From the NCBI GenBank assembly GCA_947595925.1, contig CANQEV010000037.1, forward strand, positions 1-33,714: DNA of 33,714 bases. The letters are read 5' to 3'. The notes beneath the pieces were generated by a model. That model saw nothing but the letters and a program-made list of their open reading frames with translations. It searched no databases and had not been told where the DNA came from. This DNA comes from an uncultured Acetatifactor sp. GTDB taxonomy: Bacteria; Bacillota; Clostridia; Lachnospirales; Lachnospiraceae. The translations under genes and the position numbers were made by a program. This document shows, piece after piece, positions 23,174-31,369 of the stretch. Every line of letters begins with the position of its first letter. Position 1 is the first letter of the stretch.

Positions 23174-23228
23174 ATAGGAGGATTTTTGTAAGGCTTTTGA
23201 GAAGAGTGGCTTTGGGAAAGGTCGGATC

Positions 23229-24614
23229 ATGGATTTTAGCGGTTTGGTTTTTCTCTTGAAATTTTTACCGTTGTTCCTATTGTTTTATTATGTGGCTCCC
23301 GGCAGGGCGAAGAATATCGTCCTGCTCTTAGGGAGTCTGTGTTTTTATGCCTGGAGCGGCCCGGTGTGCGTGGGGCTGGCGGCGCTGAGCGCGGTCGTGA
23401 ATTACCTTTTTGGGCGGTTTATGGAGGATTATAAGGGGAGGAAAGAGGGAAGGATTCTGCTTGCGGTCTCCGTCGGGCTGAATTTTGGCGCCCTCTTTTT
23501 GTTCGGCTATGCGGATCTTTTGACCGGCATGATAAACGCTCTGCTGAAGACGCATCTTCCGGCGCTGGGTCTTTCCATGCCCGTGGGGTGTACGGTCTAT
23601 ACCCTGCAGGCGGTCTCCTATCTCACGGACATCTATCGGGGAAAGGAAAAGGCGGGTAAGAATATCCTGGATTTTGGGGCGTATCTTCTGATGTTTCCCC
23701 AGAGCGTCGCGGGTCCCATTGTCCGTTATCAGGAGATAGAGGAAGGGTTGAAACAAAAAGGGGCGGATCTCCACAGGATCAGTCTCGGCGCACAGAGAGC
23801 CTGCATAGGTCTGGCAAAGAAGGTGATCCTTGCCGATGGCGCCGGGAGGCTCTGGCAGGAGGTCGCCGGGGCTGACTTCCAGAGGATGAGCACGGCCACC
23901 GCCTGGCTGGGGATGCTGGCGTTTGGCTTTCGGATCTATTTTTACTTGTCGGGGTACTCGGATATTGCCATCGGGCTGGCGGCCTGTCTGGGATTTTCTT
24001 TCCCGGAAAACTTCCGCCATCCCTTCGCCGCGGTTTCGGTCCGGGATTTCTGGCACAGATGGCAGATCACCCTGGGAAAGTGGGTGCGGGATTATGTGTA
24101 TCTCCCCCTGGGAGGGAGCGGTAAGGGACTGCTCCGCCAGGCGGGGAATATGGCGGTGGCGTGGGCATTGACAGGACTTTGGTATGGGGCGGACTGGACC
24201 TTTGCCCTGTGGGGGCTGTGGTGCGGGGCGTTCCTGCTCCTGGAGAAGCTGTTTTTGGGCAGGATCCTGAAAGCGGCGCCGAAGGTGGTGGGATGGCTCT
24301 ATACCATAGTGGTGATGGCGCTTGGGGGGACTCTGTTCGCCCTGGACGATCTCACCCAGGTACGGACATACCTGCTGGCTATGGTCGGAGGGAATGGAGG
24401 TTCGCTTGTGGACGCCCGGTTCTTTTATCTGGGATTGGAGTATCTTCCGATCCTTGTCCTGAGCCTGATTGCCTCCGCGCCTTTTGCAGCGGCGCTGGCC
24501 AAAAAGCTGAGGGAGGGACGGACCGGGGCGGCCATGGCGTTCTGGCGCTTTGGAGAAAAGGTGATCCCGGGACTGCTTCTCATCGCGTCCCTGTTTTTGA
24601 TCGTGGCCGGGTGA
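23229..24614 (+). CDS. MBOAT family O-acyltransferase-like protein (AlgI/DltB type) with His-to-Tyr change
   Basis: A 461-residue polytopic membrane protein that, with the DHHW protein after it, would move acetyl groups across the membrane to a cell-surface polymer. Family marks are NIVLLLGSLCFYAW, MFPQSVAGPIVRYQEI, SGYSDIAIGLAACLGF and FWHRWQITLGKWVRDYVYLP (His276). At the position of the near-invariant catalytic His (WHGA in AlgI, His322 there) the sequence reads GLWYGADWTFALWG: residue 319 is Tyr, codon TAT at 24183-24185, one transition away from CAT. The rest of the frame is intact and of normal length. Either the enzyme is inactive, another residue substitutes, or the single base is an error. 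The next gene starts 65 bases downstream. Confidence 0.85.
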   Translation: MDFSGLVFLLKFLPLFLLFYYVAPGRAKNIVLLLGSLCFYAWSGPVCVGLAALSAVVNYLFGRFMEDYKGRKEGRILLAVSVGLNFGALFLFGYADLLTGMINALLKTHLPALGLSMPVGCTVYTLQAVSYLTDIYRGKEKAGKNILDFGAYLLMFPQSVAGPIVRYQEIEEGLKQKGADLHRISLGAQRACIGLAKKVILADGAGRLWQEVAGADFQRMSTATAWLGMLAFGFRIYFYLSGYSDIAIGLAACLGFSFPENFRHPFAAVSVRDFWHRWQITLGKWVRDYVYLPLGGSGKGLLRQAGNMAVAWALTGLWYGADWTFALWGLWCGAFLLLEKLFLGRILKAAPKVVGWLYTIVVMALGGTLFALDDLTQVRTYLLAMVGGNGGSLVDARFFYLGLEYLPILVLSLIASAPFAAALAKKLREGRTGAAMAFWRFGEKVIPGLLLIASLFLIVAG

Positions 24615-24679
24615 ATATGACATTTATGCGGGAGTGGGGAGATTTGGAAATAAAAAGCTGACGGGAAAGGAGGCTCGGC

Positions 24680-25795
24680 GTGAAGGAGAGGGAAAACGAT
24701 ATATTTTCCATAGGCGTCATAGCGGGGATTCTGCTGATCTTTGCGGTCGTGGATTTCTTCGCGCGGGCCGGATCCGTTTCTGCAAAGTACGGAGAGAACG
24801 GGTTAAAGTCCCCCGCTTTTAACAGGGAACAATATGCCAGCGGAGAGTTCGCCCGGGAGTATGAGGCTTATTTGAAGGAGAACTTCCGCAATCAGGCGGA
24901 GTGGAAGGCACTCCTTACGGATATCAGGCTGCGGATGGGCAGGAAAGATGTGGGCGGCGTCTATGTAGGCCGGGAGGATACCTATCTGATGCGGCGTCCC
25001 GCGGAAGACATTACGCCGGAGATGGAGCAGAAGGCGCTGGAAGCTCTTGCCGCTCTCGTGGAGGACAGGGAGGCGAGGGTGATGCTGGTCCCCACTTCCG
25101 ACGCCCTCTGGGGGGACCGGCTGCCGGACTTTGCGGACTCCTATGATCAGAAGAGTTTTCTGGACAGGGCGGCGCAGGCGGTCGGACAGGAAAACTGGGT
25201 TGACGCCTGGAGCGCGCTGTCGGCGCATGAAGGAGAGGAGATTTATTATCGGACGGATCCCCATTGGACCAGCCTTGGGGCGTATTACGGATATCTGGCC
25301 TGGTGGCGGGATTCGGGAAAGCTCCTGCCCTATTACTATGATCCGAATCGGGGAGAAACGGCGGCGGAGGATGTTCGCGGAGAACTCTATGCGCTGTCGG
25401 GACTGGAAATGCCGGGAGAAAAAATGTGGATCTTTTCGGAGACGCTGCGCCATATGCCCACCCTCTTGTATGATACGGGAGAGAGCCGGGAGGGATATTA
25501 CCGGGAAGATCTTCTGGAGAGCGCGTACCCATATCAATATTTCCTGGGGGAGGAAACCGGTTTCCTGGAGGTCCGGACGGGACTGGAGAGGACAAAGTCC
25601 CTTCTGGTGATCCGGGACTCTTACGCGAATTGTATGATCCCACTTCTCGCCCCCCATTATCAGACGATCTATCTGGCGGACCTGGGGCTGTACGAGGGCG
25701 GTCTGGAAGAACTGCTTCAAAGATTTGGACCGGAGGAAGATCTGGAAGTCTTAGTGCTGTCCAGTGTCCCGGGATGGCTGGAGAATTTTCGCTGA
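24680..25795 (+). CDS. DHHW/AlgX-like O-acetyltransferase partner
   Basis: A 371-residue protein from GTG 24680, six bases after AAAGGAGG. One N-terminal membrane anchor (SIGVIAGILLIFAVVDFFA) is followed by an extracytoplasmic SGNH-like domain. The Asp-His pair is in YYRTDPHWTSLGAYYGY (Asp193, His195; the usual DHHW is DPHW here). The Ser is in VIRDSYANCMIP (Ser314), giving the D-x-H plus Ser arrangement of AlgX/AlgJ proteins. RNQAEWKALLTDIRLRMGRK and GVYVGREDTYL near residues 75-105 are also typical. It probably completes polymer acetylation using the acyl group supplied by the MBOAT protein; the polymer is unknown. Confidence 0.83.
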   Translation: MKERENDIFSIGVIAGILLIFAVVDFFARAGSVSAKYGENGLKSPAFNREQYASGEFAREYEAYLKENFRNQAEWKALLTDIRLRMGRKDVGGVYVGREDTYLMRRPAEDITPEMEQKALEALAALVEDREARVMLVPTSDALWGDRLPDFADSYDQKSFLDRAAQAVGQENWVDAWSALSAHEGEEIYYRTDPHWTSLGAYYGYLAWWRDSGKLLPYYYDPNRGETAAEDVRGELYALSGLEMPGEKMWIFSETLRHMPTLLYDTGESREGYYREDLLESAYPYQYFLGEETGFLEVRTGLERTKSLLVIRDSYANCMIPLLAPHYQTIYLADLGLYEGGLEELLQRFGPEEDLEVLVLSSVPGWLENFR

Positions 25796-25934
25796 GGGTG
25801 TTCTGCACCCGGAATAAGGACGGGCCAATGCGGCGGGGAACGAGAGAGTGGTTTTGCGGACGCGGACTGCCGACGGCGAAGGATGATGGAATTTCAGCGG
25901 CATGGAAAAGGAAGGGCGAGGTATGGGGTAAGGC

Positions 25935-25977
25935 GGCCTGGCGGAGCATGGGAAAGCGTGGCCTGGCAGAGCATGGG
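25935..25977 (+). repeat. two near-identical 18-bp repeats in the spacer before the HAD gene
   Basis: GGCCTGGCGGAGCATGGG (25935-25952) recurs at 25960-25977 with one change, offset 25 bp. The 230-base spacer 25796-26025 otherwise holds a small GGGTG/CACCC hairpin at its start and no clear promoter or terminator. Confidence 0.7.
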
Positions 25978-26025
25978 CGGCGAAGGGAAACGGATTTTTG
26001 AAAGGCCGGAAAGGGAGGGCTCGGC

Positions 26026-26688
26026 ATGGGTAAGGCGGTTGTCTTTGATATGGACGGCGTGCTGTTCGACACGGAAAAGCTCTGTATGGACAGCTGGCTG
26101 GCGGTGGCGGAGGAGCGGGGAATCCCGGACATGGAAGAGGTCTTTCCCCTTTGCATCGGCAGGAATATGACGGACTCGGCCCGTATCATCTTTGACCACT
26201 ACGGGGAGGATTTTCCCTATGAGCGGTTTCGAAAGGAGGCTTCCCGGTGGTTTCACAGGGAGATTGAGGAGAAAGGGCTGCCGGTGAAGCCGGGCCTTCA
26301 AGAACTCCTTCAGTACCTGAAAGAGGATAACTGGACGGTGGGACTTGCCTCATCGTCCAACAGGGCCTCCGTTTTGGACCATCTGGAGCGGGCCGGTATC
26401 CGCGGCGCGTTTTCAGCGGTGATAGGCGGGGATCAGATCCTGCACTCCAAGCCGGAGCCGGACATTTATCTTATGGCCTGCGGGGAGCTGCATACGGACC
26501 CCCGGGAGACCTACGCCATCGAGGACTCCTACAATGGGATCCGCTCGGCCCACCGGGCAGGGATGCGGCCCATCATGACGCCGGACCTTTTGCCTCCCAC
26601 GGAGGAGATGGAGGCGCTCTGCTGTGCGATCTGTGAGGATCTGCTGCAGGTGAAGGAGTATCTGAGGAATGCTGGGCAGGGAAAATGA
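26026..26688 (+). CDS. HAD superfamily (subfamily IA) phosphatase / beta-phosphoglucomutase-like
   Basis: A 220-residue cytoplasmic hydrolase with GGGAGGG upstream. All four HAD motifs are present: the nucleophile and acid/base Asp8 and Asp10 in VVFDMDGVLFDTE, the Ser/Thr motif in GLASSSNR, the Lys in HSKPEPDIYLMA, and the acidic EDSYNGI. The helical cap between motifs I and II fits the phosphoglycolate phosphatase / beta-phosphoglucomutase / sugar-phosphatase group. The substrate cannot be deduced. The stop overlaps an ATG (ATGA at 26685-26688) that opens the extended frame of the rsmA gene. Confidence 0.87.
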   Translation: MGKAVVFDMDGVLFDTEKLCMDSWLAVAEERGIPDMEEVFPLCIGRNMTDSARIIFDHYGEDFPYERFRKEASRWFHREIEEKGLPVKPGLQELLQYLKEDNWTVGLASSSNRASVLDHLERAGIRGAFSAVIGGDQILHSKPEPDIYLMACGELHTDPRETYAIEDSYNGIRSAHRAGMRPIMTPDLLPPTEEMEALCCAICEDLLQVKEYLRNAGQGK

Positions 26689-26710
26689 GGGGCGGGAAGA
26701 ACGGAAGCCA

Positions 26711-26810
26711 AGTCAGGAGCGGACGCATGCTGGCAGGAAAAGACGGAAGACAGTCAGGAGCCCGCATGCTGACAGGGAAAGACCGAGTGCAGTCAGGAAC
26801 AGTCAGGAGC
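26711..26810 (+). repeat. ~40-bp tandem repeat upstream of rsmA
   Basis: Unit 26711-26751 (41 bp) and unit 26752-26790 (39 bp) share AGTCAGGAGC, CGCATGCTG, CAGG and AAAGAC blocks. Two further copies of the AGTCAGGA start follow at 26791 and 26801. The two CGCATGCTG cores are 39 bp apart and so stay in the same reading frame as rsmA, encoding RMLAGKD and RMLTGKD. Confidence 0.75.
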
Positions 26811-26861
26811 AGCCCCGGATTGACACATAAAACGGGAAACCGGAAAGGATCGGACGAAAAA

Positions 26862-27716
26862 GTGGCGGATTTAGGGATACCCCGGAACACGATCGAGATA
26901 CTGCAGAAATATCAGTTCCGGTTTCAGAAAAAGTACGGACAGAATTTTTTGATCGATACTTCGGTGCTGGAGCGGATCATTGCCGCGGCGGAGATCACAA
27001 AGGAAGACTGCGTTCTGGAGATCGGGCCGGGGATCGGGGCCATGACCCAGTGTCTTGCGGAGTCGGCGGGACAGGTGGTCGCGGTGGAGATCGACGGCGC
27101 GCTGATCCCGATCCTTCAGGAGACGCTGGCGGAGTATCAGAATGTGACGGTGATCCACGGGGATATTTTGAAGCTGGATCTCCAAAAGCTGGCGGAGGAA
27201 TACGGCGGCGGGCGTCCTATGAAGGTCGTGGCGAACCTCCCCTATTACATCACCACTCCCATCATCATGGGGCTTTTTGAGAGCGGCGTTCCGCTGCAGA
27301 GCATCACGATCATGGTGCAGAAGGAGGTGGCGGAGAGGATGCAGACAGGCCCCGGCACAAAGGACTATGGCGCGCTCTCCCTGGCGGTGCAGTATTACGC
27401 AAAGCCGGAGATCGTGGCGAACGTTCCGCCGAACTGCTTTATCCCCAGGCCCAGCGTGGGGAGCGCGGTGATACGGCTGACCAGATATCAGGAACCGCCT
27501 GTGAACGTAAAGGACCCGGGCAGGATGTTCGCGCTGATCCGGGCTTCCTTCAACCAGAGAAGGAAGACACTTGTCAATGGTCTCTCCAATGCGCCGGCTC
27601 TTCACGTCAGCCGGGAGCAGGCGGCAGCCGCCCTGGAAAAGATGGGCCTGCCCGCCACGGTCCGGGGTGAAACCCTGACCCTGGAGCAGTTTGCGGAGCT
27701 GTCGGATCTGCTCTGA
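26862..27716 (+). CDS. rsmA: 16S rRNA dimethyladenosine transferase RsmA/KsgA
   Basis: A 284-residue enzyme that dimethylates the two adjacent adenosines in the 3' terminal hairpin of 16S rRNA using S-adenosylmethionine. Motifs are FQKKYGQNFLID, EIGPGIGAMTQ (SAM binding), VAVEIDGAL, the catalytic NLPYYITTPI, and the C-terminal FIPRPSVGSAVIRL and SFNQRRKTLVNGL. I choose GTG 26862 because Clostridia homologues begin (M)ADLG-P-NTIEIL. However, the ribosome binding site is poorly spaced (AAAGGA about 12 bases away). The frame is open back to ATG 26685, which overlaps the HAD stop. Use of that start would add a basic, repeat-derived extension of 59 residues. Confidence 0.9.
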   Translation: MADLGIPRNTIEILQKYQFRFQKKYGQNFLIDTSVLERIIAAAEITKEDCVLEIGPGIGAMTQCLAESAGQVVAVEIDGALIPILQETLAEYQNVTVIHGDILKLDLQKLAEEYGGGRPMKVVANLPYYITTPIIMGLFESGVPLQSITIMVQKEVAERMQTGPGTKDYGALSLAVQYYAKPEIVANVPPNCFIPRPSVGSAVIRLTRYQEPPVNVKDPGRMFALIRASFNQRRKTLVNGLSNAPALHVSREQAAAALEKMGLPATVRGETLTLEQFAELSDLL

Positions 27717-27735
27717 AGCTTCTGTTTTTACGAAT

Positions 27736-27768
27736 AGGCCATGAGATTGTCCCGATCTCATGGCTTTC
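27736..27768 (+). terminator. strong intrinsic terminator after rsmA
   Basis: GCCATGAGAT pairs perfectly with ATCTCATGGC across a 7-base loop (TGTCCCG), followed by TTTCCTGATTTTT. Confidence 0.8.
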
Positions 27769-27824
27769 CTGATTTTTGAGATGATTAGTGTTCTAACGGT
27801 TACGCAACTTTTTGCGGTTTGTTT

Positions 27825-27854
27825 TTGACATAACAGGGTGCAGTGTGGTAAACT
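27825..27854 (+). promoter_or_regulatory. promoter of the TPR/acidic-repeat protein gene
   Basis: TTGACA (27825-27830), 18 bp, TAAACT (27849-27854) with an extended -10 TGG. It lies 44 bases before TTG 27898. Confidence 0.65.
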
Positions 27855-27897
27855 AAATTTAACTGTGAGATGAAATGCCAAAAGGGAGTGGAATACG

Positions 27898-30800
27898 TTG
27901 GATAAACATGAATATAAACATTTAATGGACGAGATCCAATATCTGATCGATCAGCAGGAATACGCCAAAGCCGCGGAGATTGCGGACACCATTGACTGGC
28001 GGCGGGTCAGAAGCATTATGACCCTGGGGACCATCAGTGATCTGTACCGGATCAATAAGCGCTATGAGGACGCCAGGGACATTATGCTGATGGCGTATGA
28101 CCGCAAACCCGAGAACAGCCAGGTGTGCTATTCCCTGTGCGAGCTCTTTCTTAAGACCGGGGAGATGGCGGATGCGGTAGAATTTTACAAGGAATACGAG
28201 CGGCTGACCAACCAGGATCCGCAGGATTTCGGCAAGTATATTCTCCAATATAAGATGTACGAGGCGAACAATGTCAGCCTGGAGGAAAGGGCGGAAGTCC
28301 TGGAAAACCTGAGACAGCGCACGCATCAGGAAAAGTGGCTGTACGAGCTTGCATACCTTTATCATCGGATGGAGCTGGAGACGAAGTGCGTGGAGGTGTG
28401 CGATGAGCTGATCCTGTGGTTTGGGACCGGGGAATATGTGAATAAGGCGCTGGAATTAAAGCGCCTTCACGCGCCTCTCACCCCTGAACAGCAGGAAAAA
28501 TATGACCGTCGCTTTGAGAATACGGAGGACGCGCCGGAGGAAGACGGACCGGAGGATGGCGAATCGGTTGGAGACGTCCTGTATGAGGATCAGGAGGAAG
28601 ATTTTGAAAGCGGGGAATCGGATCCGACAGAGACGACCCGGGTGTTTGATACGGAGGAAGTCCGGAGGCAGGCAGGGGATTACGCGGCGGACGGCGACAC
28701 TGCGCCCATGGTGAAGATCATGGACATGGGCCAGTACAATACCCTTAACCTGCAAGCGGAGATTGCGGCGGGAGTCAACGAGGTGTTAGGCGATACGGAT
28801 TCCATCACCCGGACGCTTCTGCAGCCGATGATCGATCCGGAAACCGGTTATTATGATCTGGGGTCCACGACGGAGATCATAAACAGCGTGAGCCAGGATC
28901 CGGAGGAGCCGGAGTATATGGAAAACTCCGAGGTGTATTTCGGAGAGACCGGCGAGATTCAGCAGAATACGGGAGAGATCCAGGGCGCGGAAGACGAAGC
29001 GGCGGGAGAATACGCCGCGGAAGCTTTTGACGGCGAACCGTATGCGGAAGATGGAGCGGCGGAAGAATACGCCGCGGAAGCTTTTGACAGGGAACCGTAT
29101 GCGGAAAATGAAGAGATAGAAGACGGGGGAGAAGAGTCCGTTCCGGGAGGCAACGTGACAGAGGACTTCCTGGATCCGAAGCAGGACGAGGACACGGTGT
29201 TTTTGGATTACCCTGACGAGGAAGTGCTGGAAGAAGAACCGGCGGAATCCATCGGGACGCAGGAAGACGGGGCGTATGCAGACAGCTACATCGGATATGT
29301 GGAGAAAGATTCCGACTCAGAGAAAGAGGCAGGGAAAAACGTTTCCATTGCCGACAGGGTGATGGAACAGATGCGCCTGGAAAGCCTGGAGACACAGAAA
29401 AAGCTGGAAAACGAGGCGCTGACGGCGCAACCGCCCGAACCTATGGCCAGGGCGCTCACCCAGGAGCCGGACGGCCAGATCCGGCTTGTGGTTCCCGAGG
29501 GGAAGACACTGGAAAAACAGATTACCGGACAGCTCAGCATTGAGGATATTCGCGCCGAGTGGGAGAGGATGAAACAGGAGAGCCGGGAAAAACAGGAGGA
29601 GGAAGTCCGGCAGCGTGTTCAGCGTCAAACCGGAAAAATGTTTACGGAATTTGAAGAAGCCATCCGCGATAACATTCTGAGACAGATGGAGCAGAAGGAA
29701 GAACCTTCCCTGTATGAAAGCCCCGAAGCAGTACAGCAGGACGGGGAGGAAACAGAGCAGGAGGAAACCGGCGGCTGGGCCATGGACGAATGGATGTCGG
29801 ATACCGGAGAACCGGAGGACGGAGAATCGGAGGACGAGGCTGCGGCTCCGGAGGAAATGGCATCGGAGGAATATGCGGAAAATGCCGGGGATGATACGTC
29901 TGAAAAGGATGCGGATGGAACGGAAAATGCGGAAGAAACAGTAGAGCAGGAGATCATCCCGGAGAAGCCCGGTGAAGGATCTGGCGAACATACGGAATCT
30001 TCTGAAGAAACCGAAGAGCTCCCCGAAGAATCTGAAGAGATCCCCGAGGAATCCGAAGAGATTCCCGAAAGCTTCGAAGAGGTTCCCGAGGAAACCGAAG
30101 AGATTCCCGAAGAATCCGAGGAGATTCCTGAAGAAACCGAAGAGCTCCCCGAGGAAACCGAAGAGATCCCCGAGGAATCCGAAGAGATCCCTGAAGAATC
30201 TGAAGAGCTCCCCGAGGAAACCAAAGAGATCTCCGAAGAAATCCTTGAAGAATCCGGTGCAGTATCCAGCGGATCTGAGGAGACGGCTGAGGAAGAGCAG
30301 GCTGAGGAGGAGCAGTCCGAGGAATCCCAGGGTGCGGCTGAAGAAGAGGAAGGGTATGAGGATACGAAGGAGCCCACGGAAGAAGTGAATGTGCCTGTGA
30401 CAGGGAACTCCTGGGAAGACGACGAATATCCTGACTTTTCGGAGGAAGAAAAGGCTGTATTAGAAGCAGCGCCGGACGAGGAGGAAGCTTCGAAGGAAGA
30501 CGAGGACCAGGGCGAAGAGGCTCTGAACGATCGGGAAGCAGAGGAATCCGCCGGAGAGGATACGGCTTCGGAGGTTCCTTCGGTGCGGCCTTTGACGGAC
30601 GAGGAGGAAGCTCTTTTTGGGGAGCTGGTTCGGGGACGCTCCGCCAGGGAACAGCTGGTGAAGGCTATCGACAACATCAGCATGGCGGCGTATGCGGGCA
30701 ACCTGGTAATTACCGGCGAGGAGAGCAGTTCCGCGCTGGAGATGGCGAAGAATATGATCCGGGAAATCAAACAGACCGACAGTAATTTCTCCGGCAAGGC

Positions 30801-31329
30801 GGCAAAAATCTCCGGAAAGAAGCTGAGTGGCAAGGATGTTTCGGCATTCCTGGAGCAGCTGAAAAACGGCGCGATCATTATCGAAAGCGCCTCCCAGCTC
30901 TCTGCGAACACCCTGGAGGAGCTTTACAAGTGTATGCAGCAGGACAGTTATGGTCTGCTGGTAATCCTGACTGACACAAAAAAGAAGATGAATCTCTTCC
31001 TGAAGGAGAATAAGAAATTTGTTCCGCTGTTCAGCGCCAGGGTGGATCTGCAGCCCCTCAGCAATGATGTACTGGCGGAGTACGCGCAGCAGTACGCCCG
31101 GGAGAGGGAATATTCCATTGACGATCTTGGGATGCTGGCGCTGCACACCCGGATCGACGAAATGCAGACCGCGAAACATTCCGTCACCAAGGCCGAGATA
31201 GAGCAGCTCATGGACGCGGCAATCCACAGCGCCGCAAAAAAGAACATGGGGCATTTCTTTGATATTCTCCTTGGCAGGAGATATGACGAGGAAGACATGC
31301 TCATTATAACAGAGAAGGATTTTGAATAA
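27898..31329 (+). CDS. large TPR / acidic-repeat / degenerate AAA+ protein
   Basis: A 1143-residue protein from TTG 27898 with AAAGGGAG upstream. Residues 1 to about 215 are TPR-like helices (DARDIMLMAYDRKPENSQVC; FLKTGEMADAVEFYKEYERL). Residues 215-900 are mostly disordered and very acidic, including a duplicated 19-residue unit (about 369-406) and eleven heptads of PEESEEI type (702-778). Residues about 905-1143 form a folded domain resembling CbxX/SpoVK-like AAA+ modules. NLVITGEESSSALEMA (935-) is at the P-loop position but lacks the GK[ST]. GAIIIESAS (991-999) has the Walker B acids changed to Glu-Ser. LVILTDTKKKMNLFLKENKKFVPLFSARVDL resembles the sensor/arginine-finger region. It is probably a scaffold or regulator without ATPase activity. 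No membrane span. Function unknown; it directly precedes the glycogen branching gene. Confidence 0.75.
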   Translation: MDKHEYKHLMDEIQYLIDQQEYAKAAEIADTIDWRRVRSIMTLGTISDLYRINKRYEDARDIMLMAYDRKPENSQVCYSLCELFLKTGEMADAVEFYKEYERLTNQDPQDFGKYILQYKMYEANNVSLEERAEVLENLRQRTHQEKWLYELAYLYHRMELETKCVEVCDELILWFGTGEYVNKALELKRLHAPLTPEQQEKYDRRFENTEDAPEEDGPEDGESVGDVLYEDQEEDFESGESDPTETTRVFDTEEVRRQAGDYAADGDTAPMVKIMDMGQYNTLNLQAEIAAGVNEVLGDTDSITRTLLQPMIDPETGYYDLGSTTEIINSVSQDPEEPEYMENSEVYFGETGEIQQNTGEIQGAEDEAAGEYAAEAFDGEPYAEDGAAEEYAAEAFDREPYAENEEIEDGGEESVPGGNVTEDFLDPKQDEDTVFLDYPDEEVLEEEPAESIGTQEDGAYADSYIGYVEKDSDSEKEAGKNVSIADRVMEQMRLESLETQKKLENEALTAQPPEPMARALTQEPDGQIRLVVPEGKTLEKQITGQLSIEDIRAEWERMKQESREKQEEEVRQRVQRQTGKMFTEFEEAIRDNILRQMEQKEEPSLYESPEAVQQDGEETEQEETGGWAMDEWMSDTGEPEDGESEDEAAAPEEMASEEYAENAGDDTSEKDADGTENAEETVEQEIIPEKPGEGSGEHTESSEETEELPEESEEIPEESEEIPESFEEVPEETEEIPEESEEIPEETEELPEETEEIPEESEEIPEESEELPEETKEISEEILEESGAVSSGSEETAEEEQAEEEQSEESQGAAEEEEGYEDTKEPTEEVNVPVTGNSWEDDEYPDFSEEEKAVLEAAPDEEEASKEDEDQGEEALNDREAEESAGEDTASEVPSVRPLTDEEEALFGELVRGRSAREQLVKAIDNISMAAYAGNLVITGEESSSALEMAKNMIREIKQTDSNFSGKAAKISGKKLSGKDVSAFLEQLKNGAIIIESASQLSANTLEELYKCMQQDSYGLLVILTDTKKKMNLFLKENKKFVPLFSARVDLQPLSNDVLAEYAQQYAREREYSIDDLGMLALHTRIDEMQTAKHSVTKAEIEQLMDAAIHSAAKKNMGHFFDILLGRRYDEEDMLIITEKDFE
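29002..29115 (+). repeat. 57-bp coding duplication
   Basis: 29002-29058 and 29059-29115 are highly similar and encode EYAAEAFDGEPYAED and EYAAEAFDREPYAEN in the acidic region of the large protein. The high identity implies a recent duplication. Confidence 0.85.
30001..30231 (+). repeat. 21-bp coding minisatellite (heptad PEESEEI repeats)
   Basis: Eleven consecutive 7-codon units encode variants of P-E-E-[ST]-E-E-[IL]. Synonymous differences (GAA/GAG, TCC/TCT) between units show some age. The array length could vary between strains without breaking the frame. Confidence 0.9.
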
Positions 31330-31369
31330 AAATAGCGTACGGCGGATTATGCCGGGGGAGGTTTTTGGA

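Noticed and set aside
29625-30911. 428-codon Ser-rich frame on the minus strand
   Set aside because: The SSDSSGISS-type repeats are the reverse of the GAA/GAG/TCC codons of the acidic repeat in the large + strand gene.
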